A DNA stretch of 64,000 bases, taken from positions 4,216,001-4,280,000 of the forward strand of contig NZ_AP027764.1 of NCBI RefSeq assembly GCF_036503815.1. The letters run 5' to 3'. Made by a program: the position numbers and the translations under genes. The notes beneath the pieces are model-generated. The model did no database searches and had not been told where the DNA came from. It worked only from the letters and a program-made list of their open reading frames with translations. The DNA comes from Escherichia coli (GTDB taxonomy: Bacteria; Pseudomonadota; Gammaproteobacteria; Enterobacterales; Enterobacteriaceae). Positions 27,823 through 36,621 of this stretch are shown one piece after another (the stretch's first letter is position 1; every line of letters begins with the position of its first letter).

Positions 27823-27915
27823 ATGGAAACATAATTTACTCAATAATCGCCGGATGGTGAGGGCTTCCTTTTACCAGAATTCAGCGCGGTGCAGAGCATA
27901 TACGTGGAGAACAAA

Positions 27916-28452
27916 ATGTCATTTATTAAAACTTTTTCCGGGAAGCATTTTTATTATGACAAGATAAATAAAGACGACATCGATATTAACGATATCGCGG
28001 TTTCCCTTTCAAATATCTGTCGCTTTACCGGTCATCTTTCACACTTCTACAGCGTCGCCCAACATGCGGTTCTTTGCAGTCAGCTGGTGCCGCAGGAATT
28101 TGCTTTTGAAGCGTTAATGCATGATGCAACAGAAGCGTATTGCCAGGACATTCCCGCACCACTGAAACGCCTTCTTCCTGACTATAAACGGATGGAAGAA
28201 AAAATAGACGCCGTAATCCGTGAGAAATACGGGTTACCCCCAGTTATGAGTACGCCCGTGAAATATGCCGATCTCATCATGCTGGCAACCGAACGCCGCG
28301 ATCTCGGGCTTGATGATGGCTCTTTCTGGCCTGTACTGGAAGGCATCCCGGCAACAGAGATGTTCAACGTGATTCCACTGGCACCGGGCCATGCCTACGG
28401 GATGTTTATGGAACGCTTCAACGAGTTATCGGAATTACGCAAATGTGCATAA
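27916..28452 (+). CDS. yfdR: YfdR, HD-domain nucleotidase-like protein
   Basis: This 178-residue HD-superfamily protein resembles YfdR/YfbR 5'-deoxynucleotidases. The metal-binding residues are seen in HLSHFYSVAQHAV (His) and ALMHDATEAYCQDIPAPLK (HD), with a later Asp in KYADLIMLATE. It probably dephosphorylates nucleotides during phage growth. The ATG at 27,916 follows GTGGAG; the frame extends nine codons upstream. It overlaps the next gene by ten bases. Confidence 0.85.
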   Translation: MSFIKTFSGKHFYYDKINKDDIDINDIAVSLSNICRFTGHLSHFYSVAQHAVLCSQLVPQEFAFEALMHDATEAYCQDIPAPLKRLLPDYKRMEEKIDAVIREKYGLPPVMSTPVKYADLIMLATERRDLGLDDGSFWPVLEGIPATEMFNVIPLAPGHAYGMFMERFNELSELRKCA

Positions 28453-29321
28453 CTCATGTAGTTAGTTTTTCTGGCGGGAGAACATCCGCATATCTTGTTC
28501 ACCTGATGGAAGAACAAAGAAAGGCTGGCAATAACGTCTGCTACATATTTATGGATACAGGTTGCGAACATCCGCTGACATACCGCTTTATCCGGGAGGT
28601 TGTGAAGTTCTGGGACATACCACTAACTGTGTTACAGGTCGATATAAATCCTGAGCTTGGGCAGCCAAATGGTTATACAGAATGGGAGCCAAAGGATATT
28701 CAGACACGAATGCCGGTGCTTAAACCGTTTATGGACATGGTTAAAAAGTACGGTACGCCATACATCGGCGGCGCGTTCTGTACTGACAGGCTAAAACTCA
28801 TCCCTTTCACGAAATACTGCGATAACCATTTCGGGCGAGGTAATTACATCACATGGCTGGGTATTCGTGCAGACGAACCCCGTAGGCTGAAACCGAAATC
28901 GGGCGTCCGGTATCTTGCCGAGCTGTCAGATTTTGATAAGTCGGATGTTATCCGGTGGTGGCGAAAACAACCTTTTGATTTGCAAATCCCGGAGCATCTC
29001 GGGAACTGTGTTTTCTGCATCAAAAAGTCAACGCAAAAGCTGGGGCTTGCATGTAAAGACGAACCAGGTCTGATGCGAGTTTTTAATGAGCTGGTTACAG
29101 GCAAACACGTCAGGGATGGTCATCGCAGAACAGGTAAAGACATTATGTACCGTGGTCACCTGACGCTTGACGGAATTGCCAGAATGTCTGCCAACAGCGA
29201 CTACAGAAATTTGTATCAGGCGATGGTACAGGCCAGGCGATTCGATACCGGCTCGTGTTCAGAGTCATGTGAAATCTGGGGTGATCAATTGGAATTGAAA
29301 TTCGAAGAGGTAGGGGTATGA
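28443..29321 (+). CDS. PAPS-reductase-like ATP-pyrophosphatase family protein
   Basis: This 292-residue protein belongs to the PAPS reductase/adenine nucleotide α-hydrolase superfamily. The PP-loop is VVSFSGGRTSAYLV (residues 6-19). Cysteine pairs near residues 197-200 (NCVFCIKKST) and in the tail (GSCSESCEIW) suggest an Fe-S or zinc site. Relatives include DndC-type DNA sulfur-modification proteins and phage-encoded enzymes of unknown substrate. A nucleotide- or DNA-modifying role is inference. It overlaps yfdR and the following gene. Confidence 0.75.
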   Translation: MCITHVVSFSGGRTSAYLVHLMEEQRKAGNNVCYIFMDTGCEHPLTYRFIREVVKFWDIPLTVLQVDINPELGQPNGYTEWEPKDIQTRMPVLKPFMDMVKKYGTPYIGGAFCTDRLKLIPFTKYCDNHFGRGNYITWLGIRADEPRRLKPKSGVRYLAELSDFDKSDVIRWWRKQPFDLQIPEHLGNCVFCIKKSTQKLGLACKDEPGLMRVFNELVTGKHVRDGHRRTGKDIMYRGHLTLDGIARMSANSDYRNLYQAMVQARRFDTGSCSESCEIWGDQLELKFEEVGV

Positions 29322-29665
29322 CAACCGAAATTAACTACCATGCACTGCTTGAGCGCGCACGGAATAAAGTGCAGAGCATTGAGTTCGCCTTAACACAGAG
29401 TGCATTCGCTGAGATTCGCGCTGAGCTTGAAAATGATTTAGAACTGGCACGGATTGCACTGGCATCTCTGGAAGTTGAGCCAGATGAACGCGCAGCCTAT
29501 GAATTATTTATGGAAAAGCGTTTCGGTAAAACAGTCGATCGTCGGAGAGCAAAAAACGGTGATAACGAGTACATGGCGTGGGATATGGCTCTCGGCTGGG
29601 TCGTCTGGCAACAACGCGCTGGCATGAGTCTTTCAACTGCACAACCACAGGAGGGTCAACAATGA
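29318..29665 (+). CDS. Small early phage protein, unknown function
   Basis: This 115-residue acidic, helical protein (EINYHALLERARNKVQSIEFALTQ) has a C-terminal conserved-looking part RFGKTVDRRRAKNGDNEYMAWDM. No known domain is recognised. Its ATG overlaps the stop of the PAPS-like gene (ATGA) and its stop overlaps the excisionase-like start, so all three are translationally coupled. Confidence 0.6.
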   Translation: MTTEINYHALLERARNKVQSIEFALTQSAFAEIRAELENDLELARIALASLEVEPDERAAYELFMEKRFGKTVDRRRAKNGDNEYMAWDMALGWVVWQQRAGMSLSTAQPQEGQQ

Positions 29666-29856
29666 ACAACTTAATGACAACAAAACAAGTCGCCGAATTC
29701 TGTGGCGTTTCAATATCGACGGTGCTTCGCTGGAACAGCGTAAACAGGAGGACTGGCCAGAAATACAGACCAGATTTTCCAGATCCTGATATTAAATCCT
29801 GCCCAAATAAATGGGCATCACGCAAGATATACAGATTTGCTGGAGTTATTGAGTAA
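29662..29856 (+). CDS. Excisionase-like / AlpA-type small HTH protein
   Basis: This 64-residue protein has a MerR/AlpA-like winged helix (TTKQVAEFCGVSISTVLRWNS) and a basic C-terminal part (KWASRKIYRF). The ATG at 29,662 has a GGAGGG ribosome site and overlaps the upstream stop. It ends the + strand early operon near the integrase, the usual place of xis, so an excisionase or directionality role is the best guess. Confidence 0.7.
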   Translation: MNNLMTTKQVAEFCGVSISTVLRWNSVNRRTGQKYRPDFPDPDIKSCPNKWASRKIYRFAGVIE

Positions 29857-30069
29857 CGTGTATTATCTCAGATGGGAGCTGACATATCTATGGCACAGAC
29901 CAAACTAATCTGACAGTCAAGTCTGTGCCAAGAGCAAACGTTGCTAATTTAATGTTAATTTGTTTCTCTTGAAGAAGATCACCCTATGATACAACCTATA
30001 AAATTATCGATATCTGAGAGAACCTGTAAAAAGTTTAAGTCAAGGAACCTATAACTGTGTTAATTCATT

Positions 30070-30101
30070 GGGAAGCAATAAGCTTCCCTGCTCTTTATTT
30101 A
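30070..30101 (+). terminator. Intrinsic terminator of the + strand early operon
   Basis: GGGAAGC (30,070-30,076) and GCTTCCC (30,082-30,088) form a 7-bp stem with a 5-base loop, followed by TGCTCTTTATTT. It ends transcription from the xis side just before the convergent AIPR gene, whose stop codon lies in the T-rich tail. Confidence 0.65.
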
Positions 30102-31795
30102 GGTACGCTATCAACACTTTTGAGAATCGTTGATGTTAAAGGCTGTGACTTTAGTAAGTCACGAGAAATATCCGGATCTGGTATAGCTATTTTAACCAAA
30201 CTCTCAAGTTTTTCAAACCACTCCCCATCATTCATTGAGAATAAGTTATGAAGAGCTTCATTTTTATTTTTGAACCCCCAAACCTTATAATTATCACCAC
30301 AGTATTTTGACGCAGCAGTTAGAATATGCCAGCGTAATTTTGAATACTTCCCATCAAACCTCTTATTTGAGATAAGAGCCTTTAGCCTATACAAGCAATA
30401 GCAAGATATATAATAATCATCCTCGAGGGCGTCGGAAGAGAAAACCTCATTAAGTAAGTCACCAGTTAACCTATTTGGATAACGACTGGAATAATCTGGT
30501 CTCATCATAACAATAGCTGCATATGCTCGCGCAACTTCTCTGATATCAAATATGCGTACTGGAGCTATACTTTCTGAACTATACTGCCCCTTCCTTCTCT
30601 CAAAATAAATTTTATTTCCTTCAATAGCACCTTTAGCATTAAAATAATGCTCTAATTCCCTTAATTTTTTTAGCGTTGAAATGAACTGTGCATCTTCAAC
30701 TTTAGATTGTCTATTCGTAGCTCGTACAATGTCATCAAGGATCGCTGGCTCATCGGTTTCAATTAATTTAATCATTAAACTAACTGATTCATCTACTTGA
30801 ATGTCTTTTGATATAAGAACATTAGACGTTTGACATCCATTAACAATTTGAAAATCTCGTATAAAAATTTCTTGCCCTGCAGGCCTCACGCTTGATGCAA
30901 CTATTGTCACTCCATTATTCATTAAACCAAATCTTGCTTTTTTTCCATCAGTATCTAGTGTTCCTGCAATTTCTGAATTTACGTCACCATCAATCCCCAG
31001 AAAATCTCTAACATTTTCTTCGAATAATTTCTTTCGAGGATTTCCATTTTTGTCTTTAAGTATAGAATCAATAAAACTACGAGCTTTGACAGTAGCTACA
31101 TAGGCATTATTAATATTAGGGGCCGCTGGGAATGGAGCATAGCCTATTGTAGGAAGTTTAGCTTCTATTGGGCCTTCTGCAGCAAGCCAAAGCTCATGAA
31201 TCATGTCTTTGTGAGCCATAATGAAGGATGTTTCATGTGAAAACCCGAGTGACTTTAAGCTTTTTTCACCCGATGCAAATGCAGCTTTTATTTCTCTGGC
31301 CTCTGTATTTTGTGCAGCACTAAAAAAATATGCGTATAAGTCTGGAAGGCCATTTTTGACTCTGCCGATATTAGCAAATATCAAGTTGAACATTTTTTTA
31401 AAGTCCGCTAGATATTCACTGTGGGGTTGTTGTGGTGCTGGTGAAAGATAATCTCTTATTGACGCAATGTAAGAGTCTATTTCCTGTTTACTCCACTTCT
31501 CCGATGACTTAGCTTGCGTGAATATTAATGAAACTTGAAACTCGCGACGTGAGTTTTGGAAAATCTCCTGAAGTTCTTCAGTTGAAAAAATGGCTCTATC
31601 GTCTAAAAATAAAAATGCGCCATCAATACCAGGGTCCGGGCCTTCATACACAAGATCACTGACCTCAACTTTGTCGCCTGAGTATTTTGAAAAAGCACAA
31701 TAGTTCACAAACGCCTCAAAATTTTTGGTCTCCTCATAGGGCGCAGCGAATGCTTTGCAAAAGGCATCGAAATAAGATTTCGTGACTAAATGCAT
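30095..31795 (-). CDS. AIPR family abortive-infection / phage-resistance protein
   Basis: This 566-residue protein has the AIPR domain in its middle, with the family motifs RFGLMNNGVTIVASSV and IRDFQIVNGCQTSNVL, and DDIVRATNRQSKVEDAQF later. AIPR proteins are associated with abortive infection against phages. The ATG at 31,795 is preceded by AAAGGAG; the frame is open 29 codons further. It is AT-rich and is inserted between the excisionase-like gene and int, a common cargo slot. It probably protects the lysogen from other phages. Confidence 0.82.
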   Translation of the reverse strand: MHLVTKSYFDAFCKAFAAPYEETKNFEAFVNYCAFSKYSGDKVEVSDLVYEGPDPGIDGAFLFLDDRAIFSTEELQEIFQNSRREFQVSLIFTQAKSSEKWSKQEIDSYIASIRDYLSPAPQQPHSEYLADFKKMFNLIFANIGRVKNGLPDLYAYFFSAAQNTEAREIKAAFASGEKSLKSLGFSHETSFIMAHKDMIHELWLAAEGPIEAKLPTIGYAPFPAAPNINNAYVATVKARSFIDSILKDKNGNPRKKLFEENVRDFLGIDGDVNSEIAGTLDTDGKKARFGLMNNGVTIVASSVRPAGQEIFIRDFQIVNGCQTSNVLISKDIQVDESVSLMIKLIETDEPAILDDIVRATNRQSKVEDAQFISTLKKLRELEHYFNAKGAIEGNKIYFERRKGQYSSESIAPVRIFDIREVARAYAAIVMMRPDYSSRYPNRLTGDLLNEVFSSDALEDDYYISCYCLYRLKALISNKRFDGKYSKLRWHILTAASKYCGDNYKVWGFKNKNEALHNLFSMNDGEWFEKLESLVKIAIPDPDISRDLLKSQPLTSTILKSVDSVPK

Positions 31796-32044
31796 AAAAA
31801 CTCCTTTCTGAAATAAGATAAGTTCATTAGAAACGACAAGATAAAGATAATAGTAATACAAGTTAAAGACATACTGCATCACATAAGTTGGTCAAGATCA
31901 ATAAATCAATAAGAATCCCCTATGTTTTATGTATTGTTGATAATTCTATCACCTCTTACTTCTGGTCTAAGCGTAACCTACTCAAAAATGCTATTGAAAT
32001 GTCCAGTGTTCGCTCAAAACAGACTGTCAGGGCTACGCAAGCTG

Positions 32045-33268
32045 TCAGGTAGATTCTGGGCCAGTACAAGTAACTATCGCCTCAATCCTCTCCCACCATT
32101 TTTGGTAAGCTTTACGCTGTTCTTCTAAATAATCACTCTTGTCATAAACTTGCCATACCCCTGGCAGTTTATGACCGAGCATTATTTCTGCAATATGAGG
32201 CGCAGTAAGATCTGAAAAGTTTGTTCGTGCTGTCCGTCTCAAATCATGAAGAGACCAATGAGGGAATTGATACCCAAAACGCCGCCATGCGTATTGCATT
32301 AAATTGTAAGGTAGCGACTGCAATGATGTCCGACCAACGGGTTCCCTGCTTCCTTCCTTAGTAAAAAGCATATCGGAACCATTGTTCATAGAGATAGCGT
32401 ACTTTATAAGCTCTTCAACCGGTTCAATAATGGGCCGCTTTAGCGGTTCGCCTGTTATCTCCCCAGTCTTATGTCGTTCTGGTGGTACAGTCCATACTTT
32501 ATTTATGAAATCAAAATCGTCCACCCTAGCGGTAATTAGCTCTGAACTACGGCAACCAAAATGCAGCAATAGTTTAATGAAGGCCCGGTATTTAGGAACC
32601 ATTCGAGAACCATCGATCGCAGCATAAAGGATTTTAATTTCATCATGTGTCAGAAACCGTTTCTTCTGACCTTTACGGATATCCATATCTTTACCCGTGA
32701 TATCCGACAGCGGGCGAGTTTCAATGAGCTTTCTCTTATACGACCAGACATGGGCCTGCTTTGCGTTAATTAGCAATCGGTCTGCTATTGCTGGAGTCTT
32801 AGTGCTAAGAGGCTCCAGGACTTCTAACCAATCATGCAATGTAGCTGCATCGTGAGGGATACACCCGATTTTAGAGAACAGGTGCAGCTCAAACGAGCGG
32901 AGTATCTGTTCAGAACCTTTTTTATTTTTTACACAATATGCTTCATACCAGGCACGGATCACAGACTCTACCGTCATGGCTTCAGTAGCTTTTCGTTTTT
33001 CAGCCTGCTTGACCAATCGTGGATTACGGTTTGACTCGAGTTCACCACGGAGACGGATAACTTCTTCTCTGGCCTCTTTTAATCCAGTTGCCGGGTAAGT
33101 CCCGATATCAAGACGCTCACCTTTCCCTGCCCATTGATAACGATATTGGAACACTACGCGACCTTTCGGTGATACTCTAACAGACAGACCATCACGATCG
33201 GATTTAACCAAAACCTTATCACGTTCCTTTCCAACGACTGAACGCAACCACGCATCAGACAGCGCCAT
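32045..33268 (-). CDS. int: Prophage integrase (tyrosine recombinase, P4-type)
   Basis: This 407-residue tyrosine recombinase has an N-terminal DUF4102-type arm-binding domain (DGLSVRVSPKGRVVFQYRYQ) and a C-terminal catalytic domain. The active-site residues are Arg in FGCRSSELI, His and Arg in LHDLRRTA, His in MLGHK, and Tyr in WQVYDKSDY. It lies next to attR and drives integration into prfC. The region 31,796-32,044 upstream of AIPR holds no gene. Confidence 0.93.
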   Translation of the reverse strand: MALSDAWLRSVVGKERDKVLVKSDRDGLSVRVSPKGRVVFQYRYQWAGKGERLDIGTYPATGLKEAREEVIRLRGELESNRNPRLVKQAEKRKATEAMTVESVIRAWYEAYCVKNKKGSEQILRSFELHLFSKIGCIPHDAATLHDWLEVLEPLSTKTPAIADRLLINAKQAHVWSYKRKLIETRPLSDITGKDMDIRKGQKKRFLTHDEIKILYAAIDGSRMVPKYRAFIKLLLHFGCRSSELITARVDDFDFINKVWTVPPERHKTGEITGEPLKRPIIEPVEELIKYAISMNNGSDMLFTKEGSREPVGRTSLQSLPYNLMQYAWRRFGYQFPHWSLHDLRRTARTNFSDLTAPHIAEIMLGHKLPGVWQVYDKSDYLEEQRKAYQKWWERIEAIVTCTGPEST

Positions 33269-33276
33269 TACTCACC

Positions 33277-33332
33277 TTGTACAAATAACAAAACACCTCT
33301 GCTGTTTTGTACATTATGTACAAGCGCATGTA
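33277..33332. repeat. TGTACA repeats between int and attR, candidate arm or int operator sites
   Basis: TTGTACAA at 33,277-33,284, the palindrome TTGTACATTATGTACAA at 33,307-33,323 and a further ATGTACAG at 33,328-33,335 lie in the int promoter and attP-arm region. They may be integrase or excisionase arm sites or sites for autoregulation of int. Otherwise 33,269-33,488 has no gene. Confidence 0.55.
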
Positions 33333-33488
33333 CAGATTTTTAATGAAAGCAACCTGATCGATTTAAAGTTATATGAAAGAATCTTCAATCAAAGAAACAA
33401 CATAACACCATGTTATTAAATGAGTTATATGATAATTATTCAATTAACTGAAAGGATTTTGAAAGAGAAAAATAGCTTTAATGTGGGC

Positions 33489-33563
33489 TTAATTATTGGG
33501 GTGAGAAATAATGGCAAAAGTGCGGCGCTTCGCCACCTCTTGCAAATAAGGAGACAACGTCAT
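33489..33563 (-). pseudogene. prfC: 5' fragment of prfC truncated at the prophage attR junction
   Basis: From an ATG at 33,563 the frame reads MTLSPYLQEVAKRRTFAII and then SHP, the N-terminus of peptide chain release factor RF3. After two foreign residues it hits a stop at 33,491-33,489. The intact gene continues with the GTP-binding loop, which is missing here. The phage therefore entered within about codons 10-22 of prfC, and the crossover core lies at or before the CACCC at 33,501-33,505. The remainder of prfC should be at the other prophage end, outside this window. Confidence 0.9.
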
Positions 33564-33653
33564 AATTCTTTCTTCTTGAGTAAGCGGCATCGCGCCGCGC
33601 TTGTTGAAAACGAAAAATTGCGGCTATTTTACCCATCAACGGGGGGGAGGCAA

Positions 33654-34331
33654 TCAGTGTTTACACAGGAGCTGCTCCAGTTCGTGCAACGAAGAAACGG
33701 TCCAGGTAGGCGCGATGCCTTCTGGTTGCTCGCGATTGTGCGCATTCAGCCAGCAGGTCGCAAGCCCGGCGTTGATGCCACCGAGAATATCGGACTCGGC
33801 AGTGTCGCCAACCATCAGCACGCGTGAACGGTCAGGATTGCCCGCCTGTTCCAGCGCATAATCGAAAATTTTCTTATTCGGTTTGGCTACGCCAACTTCT
33901 TCGGAAATCACCAACAAATCGAAATAATCACGCAGGCCCGTGCGTTCCAGACGCACTTGCTGCAAGGCGCTAAAGCCGTTGGTGATGATGCCGATTTTGG
34001 CGTTGCCGCGAATGGCATTAAGCAGGGAAACCGCGCCCGGCAGCGGCGTGCAAATTTCCGCCATCGCATTAATGAAGGCCTCGTTGAGTTTACCTGGCTC
34101 GACGTTCAGCCGTTCGGCCCAGCTCTCAAAACGCCCGTGCTGAAGCTGTAATGAAGTGATCGCGCCGTTTTGATAATCTACCCACAGGGGCTTGTTAACG
34201 GCCTGATAGTCCTGAAAATCTTCAGCGGTAAAAGTGACGCTGTAATCAAGAAACATCCGCTGCAGGCCGGTGAACGAGTCAAAGGTAAACAGCGTTTCAT
34301 CGGCATCAAAGAAAATCCAGTCCCACTTCAT
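33654..34331 (-). CDS. yjjG: YjjG, dUMP/nucleotide phosphatase (HAD family)
   Basis: This 225-residue HAD-superfamily nucleotidase removes phosphate from dUMP, dTMP and non-canonical pyrimidine nucleotides, which protects against mutagenic analogues. Motif I is FFDADETLF (nucleophile Asp9, acid Asp11), motif II ITNGFS, and motif IV GDTAESDILG. It follows rimI by 14 bases and normally precedes prfC; here only a prfC fragment follows. Confidence 0.95.
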   Translation of the reverse strand: MKWDWIFFDADETLFTFDSFTGLQRMFLDYSVTFTAEDFQDYQAVNKPLWVDYQNGAITSLQLQHGRFESWAERLNVEPGKLNEAFINAMAEICTPLPGAVSLLNAIRGNAKIGIITNGFSALQQVRLERTGLRDYFDLLVISEEVGVAKPNKKIFDYALEQAGNPDRSRVLMVGDTAESDILGGINAGLATCWLNAHNREQPEGIAPTWTVSSLHELEQLLCKH

Positions 34332-34345
34332 TATTCCACCTTGTC

Positions 34346-34792
34346 TTACATACTGATTGGCAACGCCATGATGATGGCGTCTTCGCGACCGTCCTTGGTG
34401 GGGTAGTAATTGCGGCGAATCGTCGCCTCGTTAAAGCCTAAACTTTCGTACAGGGCAATGGCGGCAGCGTTTGAGGCACGGACTTCCAGCCATAGTGTCG
34501 CCACGCCGCGTTTTTCCAGTTCGTCGATCAGATGTTCCAGCAGCGCCCTTCCCAGCCCCTGACGCTGATAGTCGGGATCGACCGCAATATTGAACAATGT
34601 AGCTTCATCCAGCACCACTTGCGTAATCGCAAACGCCGCCATTTTGCCGTTTTGCGTTAACTGAAAGTTGAGATAACGCTCGCCCTGATTACTGGCAAAG
34701 GTTTTTTCACTCCACGGAAAGGCGTGGGCGCGTTGTTCAATGTGGAAAGCCGTTGGTAAATCAGTCGTTTCGAGGGAAGAAATCGTGTTCAT
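34346..34792 (-). CDS. rimI: Ribosomal protein S18-alanine N-acetyltransferase RimI
   Basis: This 148-residue GNAT enzyme acetylates the N-terminal alanine of S18 (RpsR). The acetyl-CoA loop QRQGLGRAL lies at about residues 75-83, and SNAAAIALYESLGF is the conserved GNAT end. The ATG at 34,792 (MNTISSLETTDLP) is the known start and lies within the end of holD, a 32-base overlap. One substitution (PTKDG in place of PTTDG) is visible by recall. Confidence 0.95.
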   Translation of the reverse strand: MNTISSLETTDLPTAFHIEQRAHAFPWSEKTFASNQGERYLNFQLTQNGKMAAFAITQVVLDEATLFNIAVDPDYQRQGLGRALLEHLIDELEKRGVATLWLEVRASNAAAIALYESLGFNEATIRRNYYPTKDGREDAIIMALPISM

Positions 34793-35174
34793 ATGTGCAA
34801 ATTTGTTGCCATAACGCGGCGCGTGCCGTTGGGTTTGCCCGTAATTCGGTGAGCGCCGGTGATGCCACCTGAGCGCCTTCCAGTGATAGCGGTTCATCAG
34901 TACCCAACCGCCAGCTGTTGCAGCGACTGCCTTGCGGCAGCATCGCGATCTTTTCTGGCGTCAGTTGCAGCACCTGGTCGGGGCTGACGGTTAATGCACG
35001 CAGAACATCGCTCACTAAAGGATCGGTCAGGGCGGGAAGATCGTTTGCCACCATCACCAGACGGACGTGTGCCGGGATCGCAATGGCAATCTCCCCCTGC
35101 AACGCGCCAGGGCGACGCAGCGACCACTGGGTAATGCCCAGCTGCTGTAACTGCCAGTCTCGTCGGGATGTCAT
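34761..35174 (-). CDS. holD: DNA polymerase III psi subunit HolD
   Basis: This 137-residue subunit (MTSRRDWQLQQLGITQWSLRRP start) bridges the clamp-loader complex to chi and thereby to SSB. The N-terminal segment contacts the γ/τ subunits. It is first in the holD-rimI-yjjG group and is divergent from rsmC with 102 bases between them. Confidence 0.95.
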   Translation of the reverse strand: MTSRRDWQLQQLGITQWSLRRPGALQGEIAIAIPAHVRLVMVANDLPALTDPLVSDVLRALTVSPDQVLQLTPEKIAMLPQGSRCNSWRLGTDEPLSLEGAQVASPALTELRANPTARAALWQQICTYEHDFFPRND

Positions 35175-35276
35175 AGCGAATCGCTCCTGTTGTCAGGGGC
35201 GCAAATATAGCAAATTCGTCGATACCGCGCCAACATATGGCTATAATCGCCGCCAGTATCAATTGAGGAGCATTCC

Positions 35277-36308
35277 ATGTCTGCATTTACCCCGGCAAGT
35301 GAAGTCTTGCTGCGTCACAGTGATGATTTCGAAAAAAGCCGTATTCTGTTTGCCGGAGACTTACAGGATGACCTGCCCGCGCGTTTAGATACCGCGGCCA
35401 GCCGTGCTCATACCCAGCAGTTCCACCACTGGCAGGTATTAAGCCGCCAGATGGGGGATAACGCCCGTTTTAGCCTGGTCGCCACGGCGGATGATGTCGC
35501 AGATTGCGATACTTTGATTTACTACTGGCCGAAGAACAAACCGGAAGCCCAGTTCCAGTTGATGAATTTACTTTCTCTGCTGCCGGTGGGGACGGATATT
35601 TTTGTCGTTGGCGAGAACCGCAGCGGCGTGCGCAGCGCCGAGCAGATGCTGGCAGATTATGCGCCGTTGAATAAAGTCGACAGCGCCCGTCGCTGTGGCC
35701 TCTATTTTGGTCGTCTGGAAAAGCAGCCGGTATTTGATGCCGATAAATTCTGGGGCGAATACAGCGTCGATGGCCTGACGGTCAAAACGTTGCCGGGCGT
35801 GTTTAGCCGCGACGGTCTGGATGTCGGTAGCCAGTTGCTGCTTTCGACGTTAACCCCGCACACGAAAGGTAAAGTGCTGGATGTCGGCTGCGGTGCAGGC
35901 GTTCTTTCAGTTGCCTTTGCACGCCACTCACCGAAGATTCGTCTCACGTTGTGCGATGTTTCTGCGCCAGCAGTTGAAGCCAGCCGTGCAACACTTGCGG
36001 CCAACGGTATTGAAGGTGAAGTCTTTGCCAGCAACGTCTTTTCTGAGGTGAAAGGTCGTTTTGATATGATCATCTCCAATCCGCCGTTCCACGATGGGAT
36101 GCAAACCAGTCTGGATGCAGCACAAACGCTGATTCGCGGCGCGGTGCGTCATCTTAACAGCGGCGGCGAGCTGCGAATTGTAGCGAACGCCTTCCTGCCT
36201 TACCCGGACGTGCTGGATGAGACATTTGGCTTCCACGAAGTGATCGCGCAAACCGGGCGCTTCAAGGTGTATCGCGCCATTATGACCCGCCAGGCGAAGA
36301 AAGGTTAA
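35277..36308 (+). CDS. rsmC: 16S rRNA m2G1207 methyltransferase RsmC
   Basis: This 343-residue two-domain enzyme methylates G1207 of 16S rRNA. The N-terminal half is a degenerate methyltransferase fold. The C-terminal half carries the SAM site VLDVGCGAGVLSV and the catalytic motif ISNPPFHDG. An AGGAGC ribosome site precedes the ATG. A REP-type repeat follows. Confidence 0.95.
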   Translation: MSAFTPASEVLLRHSDDFEKSRILFAGDLQDDLPARLDTAASRAHTQQFHHWQVLSRQMGDNARFSLVATADDVADCDTLIYYWPKNKPEAQFQLMNLLSLLPVGTDIFVVGENRSGVRSAEQMLADYAPLNKVDSARRCGLYFGRLEKQPVFDADKFWGEYSVDGLTVKTLPGVFSRDGLDVGSQLLLSTLTPHTKGKVLDVGCGAGVLSVAFARHSPKIRLTLCDVSAPAVEASRATLAANGIEGEVFASNVFSEVKGRFDMIISNPPFHDGMQTSLDAAQTLIRGAVRHLNSGGELRIVANAFLPYPDVLDETFGFHEVIAQTGRFKVYRAIMTRQAKKG

Positions 36309-36335
36309 GTATCTGGTACCTGTCGCCGCATACCG

Positions 36336-36370
<35 letters not shown>

Positions 36371-36437
36371 AAAACCTGCACGTTAGTTTCCTGCTGGACA
36401 TTTTTCCAGCAATTACACCTCCGTCGATAATTAACTA

Positions 36438-36465
36438 TTGACGAAAAGCTGAAAACCACTAGAAT
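36438..36465 (+). promoter_or_regulatory. Promoter of the leuQPV tRNA operon
   Basis: TTGACG (36,438-36,443) and TAGAAT (36,460-36,465) are 16 bases apart. They are followed by a GC-rich discriminator (GCGCC), the hallmark of stringently controlled stable-RNA promoters. The tRNA starts about 40 bases downstream. Confidence 0.75.
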
Positions 36466-36506
36466 GCGCCTCCGTGGTAGCAATTCTTTTTAAGAATTGA
36501 TGGTAT

Positions 36507-36593
36507 GCGAAGGTGGCGGAATTGGTAGACGCGCTAGCTTCAGGTGTTAGTGTCCTTACGGACGTGGGGGTTCAAGTCCCCCCCCTCGCACCA
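36507..36593 (+). tRNA. leuQ: tRNA-Leu (CAG), first of three
   Basis: An 87-base class II tRNA with a long variable arm and encoded CCA. The anticodon CAG is at positions 35-37. It is the first of a tandem of three and is identical to the third. The gene name follows the K-12 order of the leuQPV operon. Confidence 0.97.
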
Positions 36594-36621
36594 AAAACCA
36601 CGTTGATATTGCTCGCACTGG

